A stretch of DNA of 64,000 nt from Candidatus Pelagisphaera phototrophica (GCF_014529625.1 NZ_CP076039.1:2356001-2420000), one strand, 5' to 3'; positions 45,830 to 55,437 are shown, counted from the stretch's first letter. Numbers and translations: made by a program. The notes: generated by a model from the letters alone, not told the origin.

Positions 45830-46603
45830 ATGAAACATCTGATACGTTCTGGAATTCTTTTCGCCATGATTGCGATGTGGGCCCTTTGCTCGAAAGCGGC
45901 CGCCGATGACTTCGTCGACTTGGACGACTTATTGGAAATGGATGAACTCTTTGACGACGATGGCACCTTAGCAAGAGGAGCGTCTGCCGCAATTGCAGAT
46001 CCACTCAAGGGACTCAATCAAGCCATTTTCGGATTTAACGATGCGGCATACAAAAAAATCTTTCAACCCTTCACTCGGCAGTACGTTAGAGTCATACCCA
46101 AGGAAGCCAGGAAAGGCGTCGTCAATTTCTTCAACAACCTGGAGTATCCGTTGCGCTTGGTAGGCAGCCTACTCCAATTCCGTTTCGGGCTAGCCTCCCA
46201 GGAGACAGGCAAATTTTTCATCAATACAACTGCGGGCATGGCCGGTTTCATGAATGCCGCCCGAGTGTTTGAAGGTCTACAGCCCCCCAAAGAAGACATT
46301 GGACAGGCTTTCGGAGCGTGGGGATTTAAGCATGGATTCTACTTCGTCCTCCCATTTCTCGGTCCCACAAGCTTGCGTGACTTTGTCGGCAGAATCGGGG
46401 GAAACTATGTCGATCCAATATCCGAGCCCTGGACACAAGTTGACGATTCCACCGACCGCTTAATTCTGACGGCCGTCGACACAGTGAATGATCTTCCCGA
46501 GATCATCGATGTCTATAATTCCATTACAGGATCCGCCATCGACCCATACACAGCAGTACGGGACGCTTATGCCCAACTTCGAGCTGCACAGATAGCCAAG
46601 TAA
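45830..46603 (+). CDS. mlaA: MlaA/VacJ-family outer-membrane lipid transport protein
   Basis: Protein of 257 residues that would extract mislocalised phospholipid from the outer membrane. Family motifs are DPLKGLNQAIFGFND, FFNNLEYPLRLVGSLLQ, FINTTAGMAGF, FGAWGFKHGFYFVLPFLGP and YVDPISEP. Unlike E. coli MlaA, the N-terminus lacks a good lipobox: the only Cys is in MWALCSKAAA, and AAA followed by DD suits signal peptidase I. A very acidic stretch (DLDDLLEMDELFDDD) comes directly after the signal. Last gene of the operon. Confidence 0.93.
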   Translation: MKHLIRSGILFAMIAMWALCSKAAADDFVDLDDLLEMDELFDDDGTLARGASAAIADPLKGLNQAIFGFNDAAYKKIFQPFTRQYVRVIPKEARKGVVNFFNNLEYPLRLVGSLLQFRFGLASQETGKFFINTTAGMAGFMNAARVFEGLQPPKEDIGQAFGAWGFKHGFYFVLPFLGPTSLRDFVGRIGGNYVDPISEPWTQVDDSTDRLILTAVDTVNDLPEIIDVYNSITGSAIDPYTAVRDAYAQLRAAQIAK

Positions 46604-46679
46604 GAATTCGTCCTCCTTTTTTTAGCAATAGTGGAGGCGATAAACTTCCACAGGCAAATTCAACGCAGCGTTCTACCGA

Positions 46680-48650
46680 TCAGTTATCTGACCGGTCTTT
46701 CGCATCGCTGAGGATCGCCTCTTTGAGCCTTTCCAAGTTCTCTCGCGTTTTCGACTTAGTCGCCTCCAGAGTGCTTTCGTCTGCAACCGGCTCGCTCCCG
46801 AACAAGTAGAACTTTATCTTGGGCTCAGTTCCGCTACCGCGTACGGCATACCGATAACCATTCTCAAGTTCGAGGAAATAGAGATCCTGCTTAGGAATCT
46901 CTTTTCCATCAGGATCCACAACAGTCTCCACTCCAAAGTCCGTAAATTTCGACACATTGGCCCCCAGGAATTCGGTCGGAGGATTTGACCGATAACTTTT
47001 CAGAATATTCTCAATCTTGGCGGCTCCCGCCGCACCTTCATACACGATTTGACCGAGATACTCCAGAAAGTAACCATATTGGAGATACAGACTATCAAGG
47101 TAATCAAGGACCGTGCGGCCTTCTTTCTTCAAGCTAGCCGCCAGTTCACAGAAAATCACGCTAGCCGCATTCCCATCCTTGTCTCGAACCGAATCGGTTG
47201 GCAAATAACCGTAGCTCTCTTCTCCACCGAAGACGTAGAAAGTGCTGTATTTTTGCAGCAGCTCAGATCTTTCCTTTTGACTGAGTTGATCATAGTCTAA
47301 GGCACTGCCAAACTCTTTTTCATAGGAGGCTTTAAGCTCTTGCTCGTAAAGATGAAGCTTTTCGCCAATCCACTTGAATCCAGTAAGTGTATTAATCGTT
47401 TTGATACCATGATTCCCGGCGATTGCATCCTGCATGGGCGATGTTACGAAAGTCTTAATCAAAGCCGAAGACTGAGTCCCCTCTTGAGGAATCCAGCCCA
47501 TAGTCTTGAGCTTCCTTATACGGTAATCAGCCATCATGGCTCCGATCTGGTTCCCCGTAACCAAAACCATTTTGCCCTCATCGTTTTTTACCGCAACCCC
47601 CATCCGGTCACAATCCGGATCGGTACCGAGGAGTATGTCCGCACCTTCGAGCTCAGACAATTCAATTGCCAGACTGAGTGCCTCCGCGTTCTCAGGATTG
47701 GGCGACTTAACGGTTGGAAAATTCGAGTCTTGGACCATCTGCGGCTCGACGAGTAGTGGCTCTAGGCCTAACTTCTCAAGGGCCGGAAGCGTGGATACCG
47801 CACCCGTTCCATGAATTGGTGTGAAAACGACTTTCAAATCCGAACCTTCCAGGGCACTACGATCAATAACCGTTTCAACCACTGCTGCAATATAGGCTTC
47901 ATCATGCTCTTGACCGAGTGTTTTCACAGCATCTATATCAATCGCTAGGTAGTCTTTTAATCCACTCAATGGAGCAGACTCCACTTCATGAATTACTCCT
48001 TGATCGTTCGGCGGTACCAGCTGCCCCCCATCTTCAAAATACGCTTTGTATCCATTATCATGAGGCGGATTGTGGCTGGCAGTAACAACAACGCCACAGG
48101 TAGCCCCTAGACTTCGAACCGTAAAGCTCAATTGAGGAGTGGACCGCGGTCCATCAAAGATAAATGCCTCTCCTCCACAACGCGTCCAGACTGATGCAGA
48201 TAATTGACAGAAGTACCGCGAAAAGTGCCTAACATCATGCGCGATGACGAGTTTGGGGACGAATCCAGAACCCTTTTTCTCCAGATACTTCCGAGCATAT
48301 TCGAACAATCCGATCGTGGCCTTGGCCACAGTGTATTCGTTTAGCATGTTGGATCCAACTCCGGGGATAGCTGGGACTCCGGTTTGATCCATGTCACCTT
48401 TTTCTGCGGTGGTGGATGTCGCTCCTATTGTACGACCTCTTAGCCCTCCTGTACCGAACGCGATGTTCTTGTAGAACCTATTGTTTAACTCTTCCGCGTT
48501 GCTGGTCTCAACTAATTCTGTAAGGCTGACCAGAGATTCTGGCGAAAGGAACCCTCCCGTAAGCCATTTTCTAATATTAGTGGCGGCTGACTCCAGTAGT
48601 CCTCCGCCGTTTTGCAGTTCTTCAATCTGCTCGGCTAGTGAAATATCCAT
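46680..48650 (-). CDS. phosphoglucomutase/phosphomannomutase family protein
   Basis: Enzyme of 656 residues that interconverts hexose 1- and 6-phosphates. The active phosphoserine loop is VVVTASHNPPHDNGYKAYFE, metal binding is GTDPDCDRMGVAV, sugar specificity GGEESYGYL and the phosphate-binding C-terminal loop RGSGTEPKIKFYL. The length and insertions match the PgcA/PGM2-like subgroup rather than the short Pgm. The ATG at 48650 (MDISLAEQ) is preferred; an in-frame TTG lies upstream at 48686. Divergent from the pyrophosphatase gene. Confidence 0.92.
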   Translation of the reverse strand: MDISLAEQIEELQNGGGLLESAATNIRKWLTGGFLSPESLVSLTELVETSNAEELNNRFYKNIAFGTGGLRGRTIGATSTTAEKGDMDQTGVPAIPGVGSNMLNEYTVAKATIGLFEYARKYLEKKGSGFVPKLVIAHDVRHFSRYFCQLSASVWTRCGGEAFIFDGPRSTPQLSFTVRSLGATCGVVVTASHNPPHDNGYKAYFEDGGQLVPPNDQGVIHEVESAPLSGLKDYLAIDIDAVKTLGQEHDEAYIAAVVETVIDRSALEGSDLKVVFTPIHGTGAVSTLPALEKLGLEPLLVEPQMVQDSNFPTVKSPNPENAEALSLAIELSELEGADILLGTDPDCDRMGVAVKNDEGKMVLVTGNQIGAMMADYRIRKLKTMGWIPQEGTQSSALIKTFVTSPMQDAIAGNHGIKTINTLTGFKWIGEKLHLYEQELKASYEKEFGSALDYDQLSQKERSELLQKYSTFYVFGGEESYGYLPTDSVRDKDGNAASVIFCELAASLKKEGRTVLDYLDSLYLQYGYFLEYLGQIVYEGAAGAAKIENILKSYRSNPPTEFLGANVSKFTDFGVETVVDPDGKEIPKQDLYFLELENGYRYAVRGSGTEPKIKFYLFGSEPVADESTLEATKSKTRENLERLKEAILSDAKDRSDN

Positions 48651-48783
48651 CGCGATCAGTAGGGCGACATTCTTTTCTAGAATCAATTTCTTTTGTAGGC
48701 GAGATTCCTCAATTTGCCTGTTGCCCGACCCAAAATAATAACCATCTTCGTTTCTCTCATACGAGAGAATAATCTAGCAAGCG

Positions 48784-50457
48784 ATGTCGGAACAAGACTT
48801 CACATACATTATCGGCCACAAAAATCCGGATGCAGACTCAATCTGCTCGGCAATCGCTTACGCGAATCTCAAGACCCTCCAAGGGCACAAAGGGTTCATT
48901 CCTGCCCGATGCGGCAACACCAACGCTCGAATTGAAACGATTCTCAATAAGTTCAGCCAGCCTGTGCCCTTATTCATCGGAGACGTTTCCCCGCGAGTTC
49001 GAGACATAATGGTGCGCGACGTGGTCAAAGTACACGAGAACGCTACCCTGTTTGAGGCATTGGAGTTGATCGATGAGTATGACGTCCGAGTGCTTCCAGC
49101 AGTAAACGACGAAGGCAAATTAAAAGGGTTTGTATCCATTTATCAAATGGGTGACTACTTCATTCCGAAATTCAGCGAGCCAAAGGCGATGCGCCAGGTT
49201 CACACGAGCATCAATGACGTTGCGAATGCGCTTCGCGCAGATGTCAAAGTCACTCGAAATCCTGATAGCCTTGAAGACATGTATGTCAAAATCGGTGCTA
49301 TGGACATTCGGTCTTTTGGGAAGTTTACCGGTTCAGACGAGATCCCTGCCAGCGAAACCATTATTATCGTTGGAGATCGTTGGGATATTCAACAGAGGTC
49401 GATTCAAATCGGGGTACGACTTCTCGTAATCACTGGTAGCCTCGGAGTAGACCCAGAAGTAATCGAGCTCGCTCGTGAAAAAGGCGTCTCCCTCATCATC
49501 AGTCCGCTTGACTCTGCAACCACCGCTTGGACGATTCGAACGGCAACTAGAATTTCAAAAATCATAGAGACTCAAATTGTCGTCTTTAGCCCAGACCAAC
49601 TCGTAAAGCAACTCGGCTGGCGGGTGACAAATTCGAACGCCCAAGCATTCATGGTGACCGACGATTCAGAACGTCTGCTGGGGATTTTCAGTAAAACCGA
49701 CATTCTTAAGCCCAAGAAAACCAAGCTCATACTCGTGGATCATAACGAGATGAGCCAAGCAGTTCCGGGTGCAAAGGAAGTAAATATTGTCGAGGTCATC
49801 GACCATCACCGTCTCGGAATCAACACTGCCCAGCCAATTCGCTTTATCAACGATCCCGTAGGGTCAACATGCACAATAATTGCCGAACAGTTTCGCAAGA
49901 GCGACATCGAACCTTCGCCAGAGATCGCGGGTGTCATGATGTCAGGTATCATCTCTGACACGTTGAATCTATCCGGGCCCACCTCCACGAAGCAAGACTC
50001 GGAAGCGATGCAGTGGCTGGAAAACATCGCGGGAGTTACAGCGACAGATCTTGCAACGGAAATCTTCGATAGTGGATCTATCATTCTTACTATGAGTCCT
50101 GAAGAGATAATAAAGGCCGACCAAAAATTCTATGAAGAAAACAGCTTGAAGTTTTCTGTTTCGCAAATTGAAGAACTCGGATTCCAAAACTTCTGGAGCA
50201 GCGAAGATCCATTGATGAACGCTTTGGATCAAGTGGTTAAATCAGAGTCCCTGGATTTCGCCTGCGTTTTGATTACCGACATCAACAAACACAATTCGAT
50301 CTTGATGGTCTCTGGGCCCGACGAATTCGTGAGCAATATTTCCTACCCCAACATTCACGAGGGTCCGATTTTCGATCTCAAAGGAGTCGTGAGCCGGAAG
50401 AAGCAGCTGATTCCGTTTATTACAAGCACTCTAAAAACGATCGCTCCCGTTCGCTAG
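48784..50457 (+). CDS. ppaC: CBS/DRTGG-containing manganese-dependent inorganic pyrophosphatase
   Basis: Family II pyrophosphatase of 557 residues that hydrolyses pyrophosphate. The N-terminal DHH domain starts with YIIGHKNPDADSICSAIAY, the DHH motif is VEVIDHHRLGI, and the DHHA2 domain ends the protein (SRKKQLIPFI). Inserted after about residue 70 are a CBS motif (VRDIMVRDVVKVHENATLFE), a DRTGG domain (ASETIIIVGDRWDIQQRSIQ) and a second CBS. In characterised relatives these bind adenine nucleotides that inhibit or activate the enzyme, so activity here is likely controlled by AMP/ADP and diadenosine polyphosphates. Confidence 0.93.
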   Translation: MSEQDFTYIIGHKNPDADSICSAIAYANLKTLQGHKGFIPARCGNTNARIETILNKFSQPVPLFIGDVSPRVRDIMVRDVVKVHENATLFEALELIDEYDVRVLPAVNDEGKLKGFVSIYQMGDYFIPKFSEPKAMRQVHTSINDVANALRADVKVTRNPDSLEDMYVKIGAMDIRSFGKFTGSDEIPASETIIIVGDRWDIQQRSIQIGVRLLVITGSLGVDPEVIELAREKGVSLIISPLDSATTAWTIRTATRISKIIETQIVVFSPDQLVKQLGWRVTNSNAQAFMVTDDSERLLGIFSKTDILKPKKTKLILVDHNEMSQAVPGAKEVNIVEVIDHHRLGINTAQPIRFINDPVGSTCTIIAEQFRKSDIEPSPEIAGVMMSGIISDTLNLSGPTSTKQDSEAMQWLENIAGVTATDLATEIFDSGSIILTMSPEEIIKADQKFYEENSLKFSVSQIEELGFQNFWSSEDPLMNALDQVVKSESLDFACVLITDINKHNSILMVSGPDEFVSNISYPNIHEGPIFDLKGVVSRKKQLIPFITSTLKTIAPVR

Positions 50458-50463
50458 GGTGTC

Positions 50464-50980
50464 CTATATAATCTCCGCTAATGCCGAATCCACCACAAAC
50501 CGTTCTCCAAATAGGATGAATTCGGTGCGGACACACTTTTTTACCCCCATTATTGATATGAAAAGCTCCTGCCCGAACAGCGACATGGGTATTGTCAATT
50601 TTGACTCGTGACCGAGCTCTTCCAGAGACCCTTTAAACCCATCTCCAACGACATTGGCCAATTCTCCGCAAACGTCGAAAGCCATGTCCGGAACTGAATG
50701 GGCAGTCGCTTCGCTCGTAATCCGAGTCGCGATTTTCTCAATAAGCGACGGATTGAAAAAGAGGTATACCACTCTATTGATCTCTCCTACGAACCCAACC
50801 AACCCACAAACAAACCGCCCTCTGCATCGTCCCCGAACCTGGGAGTCGAAATCTGAGTCTTTGACAAATCTTCAGAACCGGTAAAAAGACCTTTTCGCCA
50901 ACCATCGTCTCGCATACGTTACAAACAGATTTCGCAATCTTGCTTTCGAGAACTTCGTAGCGAATATCCAGCAGACTCAT
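50464..50980 (-). pseudogene. CheX-like chemotaxis phosphatase gene with frameshift
   Basis: The first part, from an ATG at 50980, reads MSLLDIRYEVLESKIAKSVC then NVCETMVGEKVFLPVLKI. The expected continuation is in another frame: KDSDFDSQVRG, LVGFVGEINRVVYLFFNPSL, EKIATRIT, DMAFDVCGELANVVGDGFKG and SLEELGHESKLTIPM, ending at 50464. Joining the two frames near 50875-50885 gives a normal 160-residue CheX/CheC-like protein with the ExxN-type motif in CGELANVV. A single-base indel, or a sequencing error, would explain it. Convergent with the pyrophosphatase gene seven bases away. Confidence 0.65.
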
Positions 50981-51118
50981 TCGATAAACTAAATTTTCAT
51001 GGATAAGCAAGGAGCGAGCGAACTCAAGCCTGAAGAATTTCAATTATATCCGACTGCTCGTTTGCCAGAATCATCTATAAAATAGCAACACGCCTCCCAC
51101 TTCAAATTTACCAATTTC

Positions 51119-51874
51119 ATGCCGCACAACTTTTACGACTCAGACAAAGCAGTATCAGAGTATCTGTTATTTCATTACGGATCCCATTCGGATTTGCTTT
51201 TCGACCAAATGGGACCGCAGGAAGCACTTGGATTCGCTCGCCGAAGCGGACTCTTACATAAGGGTCAATCCATCTATCGGAAACGAGCCCTGGACCTTGG
51301 CTGCGCAGTGGGCGCTGCCTCCCATGCTCTGAGCGAGTCATTCAGTGAAGTAGTTGGAATTGATTTTTCCCACGCCTTGATTCAAGCGGCTAATCGCATT
51401 TCGAGCAGCCGCGAAGCAACCATCGAAATCGCTACGGAAGGCGATCTGACTCGACGTGTTAAGATCTCGGTACCAGACAGCTCTCAACCTGAACGTATCA
51501 CGTTCGCCCAGGGAGACGCAATGAACCTAAACCCTGAGTTAGGGAAGTTCGATTTCATTTTGATGGCCAATTTGATCGACCGCCTTCCCGACCCCCAAAA
51601 GTGTCTTCAGAATATTCACTCTTTCACCGCCGAAAATGGAGTCCTCGCCATAACCTCACCTTACACTTGGCTTGAGGAATATACGCCCAAGTCGAAGTGG
51701 CTCGGTGGCTATGAGGAAAATGGCATCGCTATCAGAACCGCGGATCAGCTAGAGGGAATATTGGCTCCGTATTTCGAGAAGATCGATTCCCAGAACCTTC
51801 CTTTCCTGATACGTGAACACGACAGAAAGAACCAGTATTCGATTGCCCATGCGACCCTTTGGAGAAAATATTAG
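51119..51874 (+). CDS. putative 4-mercaptohistidine N1-methyltransferase (OvoA C-terminal type)
   Basis: SAM-dependent methyltransferase of 251 residues. The start HNFYDSDKAVSEYLLFHYGS and the GPQEALGF segment match the methyltransferase domain that normally forms the C-terminus of OvoA, which makes the last step of ovothiol synthesis. The SAM motif is ALDLGCAVGAASHAL, followed by VVGIDFSHALI and FDFILMANLIDRLPDP. Here it is stand-alone, with no sulfoxide-synthase domain in the window. It is directly followed by a three-gene amino-acid ABC transporter, with eight bases between stop and next start, so the set is probably one operon. Confidence 0.78.
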   Translation: MPHNFYDSDKAVSEYLLFHYGSHSDLLFDQMGPQEALGFARRSGLLHKGQSIYRKRALDLGCAVGAASHALSESFSEVVGIDFSHALIQAANRISSSREATIEIATEGDLTRRVKISVPDSSQPERITFAQGDAMNLNPELGKFDFILMANLIDRLPDPQKCLQNIHSFTAENGVLAITSPYTWLEEYTPKSKWLGGYEENGIAIRTADQLEGILAPYFEKIDSQNLPFLIREHDRKNQYSIAHATLWRKY

Positions 51875-51881
51875 TGGCGTC

Positions 51882-52694
51882 ATGAGGCTCTTCAGTTTTT
51901 TACCCTACCTTCGCAGGATTTCAACCTCCGGCCTAGGCATTGCTTTGATGTTCCTTTCGGGTTGCTCGAAAGAACGCGATGCGCAGATTCTAGTGGTCGG
52001 CATGGAGTTGTCCTATCCGCCGTTTGAAATGACGGATGAAAACAACCAGCCAACGGGTATCAGCGTGGAAATGGCCCGAGCCCTTGCCGATCGACAGGGT
52101 AAGGCTCTGCGTATCGAGAACATTCCTTTTGCAGGTCTTATACCAGCTCTCAAAACCGGTAAAATCGATCTCATCATTTCATCGATGACTCGAACAGAAG
52201 AGCGGGCCCAGTCCATTTCCTTTTCCAACCCCTACTTGCACACTGGGCTGTGTGTTCTTGTATCCCAAAACGGTGATTCCCATACGATCAAGGACATCGA
52301 TCAGCTTGGTGCCAAAGTTGCAGTGAAGCAAGGAACCACCGGACACATTTACGCGAACGCAAATCTTAAGAATGCTGAAATACTGCTTTTCGACAAGGAA
52401 TCCGCTGCTTCTCTAGAAGTAGCCCAAGGCAAAGTTGATGCATTCATCTATGACCAGATCTCTATTTATTTGAACTGGAAAAAGCATTCCGACACAACCC
52501 GTGCCCTCCTCAATCCATTTAACAGCGAATCATGGGCCATAGGCGTTCGGAAAGGAAATGATGAACTCACAACGCAAGTAAATCAATTTCTAGCTGAATA
52601 CCAGGCGAGCGGCGGATTCGACCAACTTGGCGACAAATATTTGTCGGAACAAAAGCGAGAGTTTAAAGAACTCGGATTCCCTTTCTTTTTCTAG
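51882..52694 (+). CDS. amino-acid ABC transporter substrate-binding lipoprotein
   Basis: Solute-binding protein family 3 member of 270 residues. The signal ends in a lipobox, FLSGC, so it is membrane anchored. The binding fold starts with LVVGMELSYPPFEMTDENN, followed by IENIPFAGLIPALKTGKIDL, and the ligand-gripping SSMTRTEERAQSISFSNPY with the conserved TxxR. The start at 51882 lies eight bases after the methyltransferase stop; a frame extending back into that gene is not coding. The ligand is probably a polar amino acid. Confidence 0.88.
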   Translation: MRLFSFLPYLRRISTSGLGIALMFLSGCSKERDAQILVVGMELSYPPFEMTDENNQPTGISVEMARALADRQGKALRIENIPFAGLIPALKTGKIDLIISSMTRTEERAQSISFSNPYLHTGLCVLVSQNGDSHTIKDIDQLGAKVAVKQGTTGHIYANANLKNAEILLFDKESAASLEVAQGKVDAFIYDQISIYLNWKKHSDTTRALLNPFNSESWAIGVRKGNDELTTQVNQFLAEYQASGGFDQLGDKYLSEQKREFKELGFPFFF

Positions 52695-53488
52695 TGTCGT
52701 TCGTCTCATTATTTTTTGGCTCAAGCCACGCGAGCGAAGCGGAAAGCCCTCCCATGTCTCGATGGGTTTCGTTCGGCGGCGCAATTTTGTTTCTCTCCCT
52801 CGTTTTGTACGCCTCGTTTTCCGCTCTAGAATACCAGTGGAACTGGGAATCCGCTCTAAGATACAAGAAGAAGTTCGCTGATGGCTGGATCGCCACTTTG
52901 TGGATATCCGCTCTTTCATTGTTTTTCGCTTTCCTAATCGGCTCTCTGGCCACGTTGTGCAGTCGGGCTCGCTTCTTGCCTGTTCGCTACCTCTCAATGA
53001 TCTATGTAGAACTGACTCGAGGAACGCCTCTTCTTGTGCAGATCTTCTTTTTCTTCTACGTTGTTGCGGATGCCGCTGGCATCCAAAATCGCTATGTAGT
53101 CGGGATTGCCATTATGGCCATATTTAGCGGCGCTTATATTTCAGAGATTCTGAGAGCTGGTGTTGAAGGAGTTGGCAAATCCCAGCTTTTGTCCGCCAAA
53201 GCCATCGGTTTTACTGAGTATCAAACATTTCGTTACGTAATCGTGCCTCAGGCCCTTCGAAGCAGCCTTCCCGCTCTAGCAGGGCAAACGGCAAATTTAA
53301 TCAAAGACTCCTCACTTCTTTCTGTCATCGCCATCAGCGAATTCACTTTGAATGCTCAAGAAGTCAACGCGATCACCTACAGTTCCTTTGAGAGTTTTTT
53401 CCCTTTAGCCATCGGATACCTCATTCTCACCCTACCTATAATGCGGCTATCCCGATCGATTGAAACCAGACTCAGGTTTGAAACATGA
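52694..53488 (+). CDS. amino-acid ABC transporter permease
   Basis: Membrane component of 264 residues with an N-terminal extra helix and the HisM/GlnP-type core. The coupling-helix EAA motif is SAKAIGFTEYQTFRYVIVPQ, preceded by VELTRGTPLLVQIFFFFYV, the hallmark of polar amino-acid permeases. The start is a GTG whose first base is the last base of the binding-protein stop codon. The stop overlaps the ATPase start by four bases, so all three transporter genes are translationally linked. Confidence 0.9.
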   Translation: MSFVSLFFGSSHASEAESPPMSRWVSFGGAILFLSLVLYASFSALEYQWNWESALRYKKKFADGWIATLWISALSLFFAFLIGSLATLCSRARFLPVRYLSMIYVELTRGTPLLVQIFFFFYVVADAAGIQNRYVVGIAIMAIFSGAYISEILRAGVEGVGKSQLLSAKAIGFTEYQTFRYVIVPQALRSSLPALAGQTANLIKDSSLLSVIAISEFTLNAQEVNAITYSSFESFFPLAIGYLILTLPIMRLSRSIETRLRFET

Positions 53489-54216
53489 AACTAGAGCTTG
53501 AATCGGTTGTTAAGACCTACGGAACCCAGCGAGCGCTAGACTCGCTTGACTTGACTATCGAGGACACCATATGTCTCGCCTTGATCGGTCCTTCGGGTGG
53601 TGGGAAATCGACAACACTCCGTTTAATGGCAGGTCTCGAATCGCCCACTTCCGGAACTATTCGAATCGAAGGCAATGAGATAGCCCACGAAGATTGGCAA
53701 CTGCGAGATTATCGCCAAAGAGTTGGGGTTGTCTTTCAAGCCTATAATCTCTTTCCCCACTTCGACGCGATTACAAATATCGCCCTACCCCTTGAAAAGG
53801 TCCATGGATATAGCAGGGGAAAGTCGCTTGAAAAGGCGGGGATGCTTTTGGACCAATTCCAACTAACGGACCATCGATTTAAAAAGCCCGCAGAATTATC
53901 AGGAGGGCAAAACCAACGCGTCGCCATTGCCCGAGCGATCGCGCCCGATCCAGATATCGTATTCCTAGACGAACCGACATCTGCCTTGGATCCCGAAATG
54001 ACGGCCGAAGTCCTAGAAGCGATTGAAACCCTGATTGAGGCGAAAAAAAAACTGGTCATCGCCACCCATCAAATGGGATTTGCCAAACATGCGGCTGACA
54101 CGGTTGCGATCATCGCAGAAGGTAAACTTGTAGAAGTGGGAAATTCCTCCCAAGTAATCGACTCTCCCCGCACTGCTCGTGCACAGAAATTCCTCAAAGC
54201 GTATTTGAAATTCTAA
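53485..54216 (+). CDS. amino-acid ABC transporter ATP-binding protein
   Basis: ATPase of 243 residues, GlnQ/HisP-like. Walker A is GPSGGGKSTTLRLM, Q-loop VVFQAYNLFPH, signature LSGGQNQRVAIARAI (slightly altered from LSGGQQQR), Walker B DIVFLDEPTSALDPEM and the switch His in IATHQMGF. Overlaps the permease gene by four bases. Last gene of the methyltransferase-transporter operon; tolB follows on the opposite strand only three bases away. Confidence 0.92.
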   Translation: MKLELESVVKTYGTQRALDSLDLTIEDTICLALIGPSGGGKSTTLRLMAGLESPTSGTIRIEGNEIAHEDWQLRDYRQRVGVVFQAYNLFPHFDAITNIALPLEKVHGYSRGKSLEKAGMLLDQFQLTDHRFKKPAELSGGQNQRVAIARAIAPDPDIVFLDEPTSALDPEMTAEVLEAIETLIEAKKKLVIATHQMGFAKHAADTVAIIAEGKLVEVGNSSQVIDSPRTARAQKFLKAYLKF

Positions 54217-54219
54217 AAC

Positions 54220-55437
54220 CTATCCCCTTGGTGGAAGGAAACTTGCCTGATTAATCTTCCCTAGCCCAGAAGGAGAGAGAATAGAACGCTTCTTCGTAAC
54301 CGTATCAAACAAAACGATACGTTCATCACTCCCATTTCGCGAGGTGTAAATCAGGTGGCGGCCATCATTAAGCCAACAGGGCTGAATACCATCACCTCGT
54401 TCATTGGTCAGGAATTCGCTTTTTCTCGTGCTGAATCGGTAGGTGGCCACCTGGAACCGATTTCCCACTCCCACGGTAAAGGCAATCAAGTCCGAGTCTG
54501 CATGGTTCCAATCGGGTTCCGCGCAATAACCGCTTATCTGTGTTGGAATATGGCTAAACTGACCTCCCGCAGCGGACCCTCGGTAGAGGGCAAGGCCTCC
54601 ATTACGATCCGACGCAAATATAATCTCTCTACCATCGCGTGACCAACACGGTGTTGCCTCTAGTCCGTTAGAATTCACAACCCGCTTTAGCCCTTTCGCC
54701 AAACTAGAACCCACGTAAATGTCAGCGTTCCCTGGCCCCGTGAGCACCATTGCAAGCCGCGTCCCATCTGGACTATAGCGAGCGCTGGAATTGGTGCCTT
54801 TAAAATCTACCATGACCTCCGAACGCTGTCCACGGATGTCGATCCGCCGAATATTAGGGAATCCGGATAGGTAGCTTGTGTAGACGATGTAATTGCCATC
54901 AGGCGACCATCTCGGGCGGACGGCTTCAACCCCGTGGCTGGTCAGACGCTTCCCTTCTCCGAAAAGAAAGTCTCGATAGTAAATCTCCATTCCCCTGCCT
55001 ACTTCGCCCACATAAGCGATTTTTCCTCCGAAAAAGCCCCGCATGCCACTGGTTTTGTAAATCGCAAGATCAACCGCCCTGAGAACTGAATTCCGACGCG
55101 ATTCCCCTTGAACTTGAGTCGTGTACTGAAGTCGCTCGGGGATGCCTGAGAATATTTTCAAAGTCGAGTGATTCGATCCGACCGGATCCACCTGTATCGC
55201 AAACGATGCTTCCTGCATAGAATTGGCAACTCGGTAGCGACCGTGGATACTAAATGCCGTCTTTAGAATGTTCAGGGCTTCACCATCCTGCGAACGAGTA
55301 ACCACTGGTACAACATCTCGCTGAACATTCACCTCGCCCACACCGATGTCCCTTTGGGCAAAGGCGGCAGGACCGAGAATGAGGGTAGCCGAAAAGGCAA
55401 TTAATCTGATAAGGGTAATCTTGATGCGTTTATTCAT
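54220..55437 (-). CDS. tolB: Tol-Pal system beta-propeller protein TolB
   Basis: Periplasmic protein of 405 residues with a signal peptide (FSATLILGPAAFAQ), an N-terminal alpha/beta domain (DVVPVVTRSQDGEALNILKT) and a C-terminal six-bladed propeller with repeats such as RPRWSPDGNYIVYTSYLSG, ARYSPDGTRLAMVLTG, CWSRDGREIIFASDRNGG and PCWLNDGRHLIYTSR. TolB couples inner-membrane TolQRA to Pal for envelope constriction. The other tol genes are not in this window. Convergent with the ABC ATPase gene. Confidence 0.88.
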   Translation of the reverse strand: MNKRIKITLIRLIAFSATLILGPAAFAQRDIGVGEVNVQRDVVPVVTRSQDGEALNILKTAFSIHGRYRVANSMQEASFAIQVDPVGSNHSTLKIFSGIPERLQYTTQVQGESRRNSVLRAVDLAIYKTSGMRGFFGGKIAYVGEVGRGMEIYYRDFLFGEGKRLTSHGVEAVRPRWSPDGNYIVYTSYLSGFPNIRRIDIRGQRSEVMVDFKGTNSSARYSPDGTRLAMVLTGPGNADIYVGSSLAKGLKRVVNSNGLEATPCWSRDGREIIFASDRNGGLALYRGSAAGGQFSHIPTQISGYCAEPDWNHADSDLIAFTVGVGNRFQVATYRFSTRKSEFLTNERGDGIQPCWLNDGRHLIYTSRNGSDERIVLFDTVTKKRSILSPSGLGKINQASFLPPRG

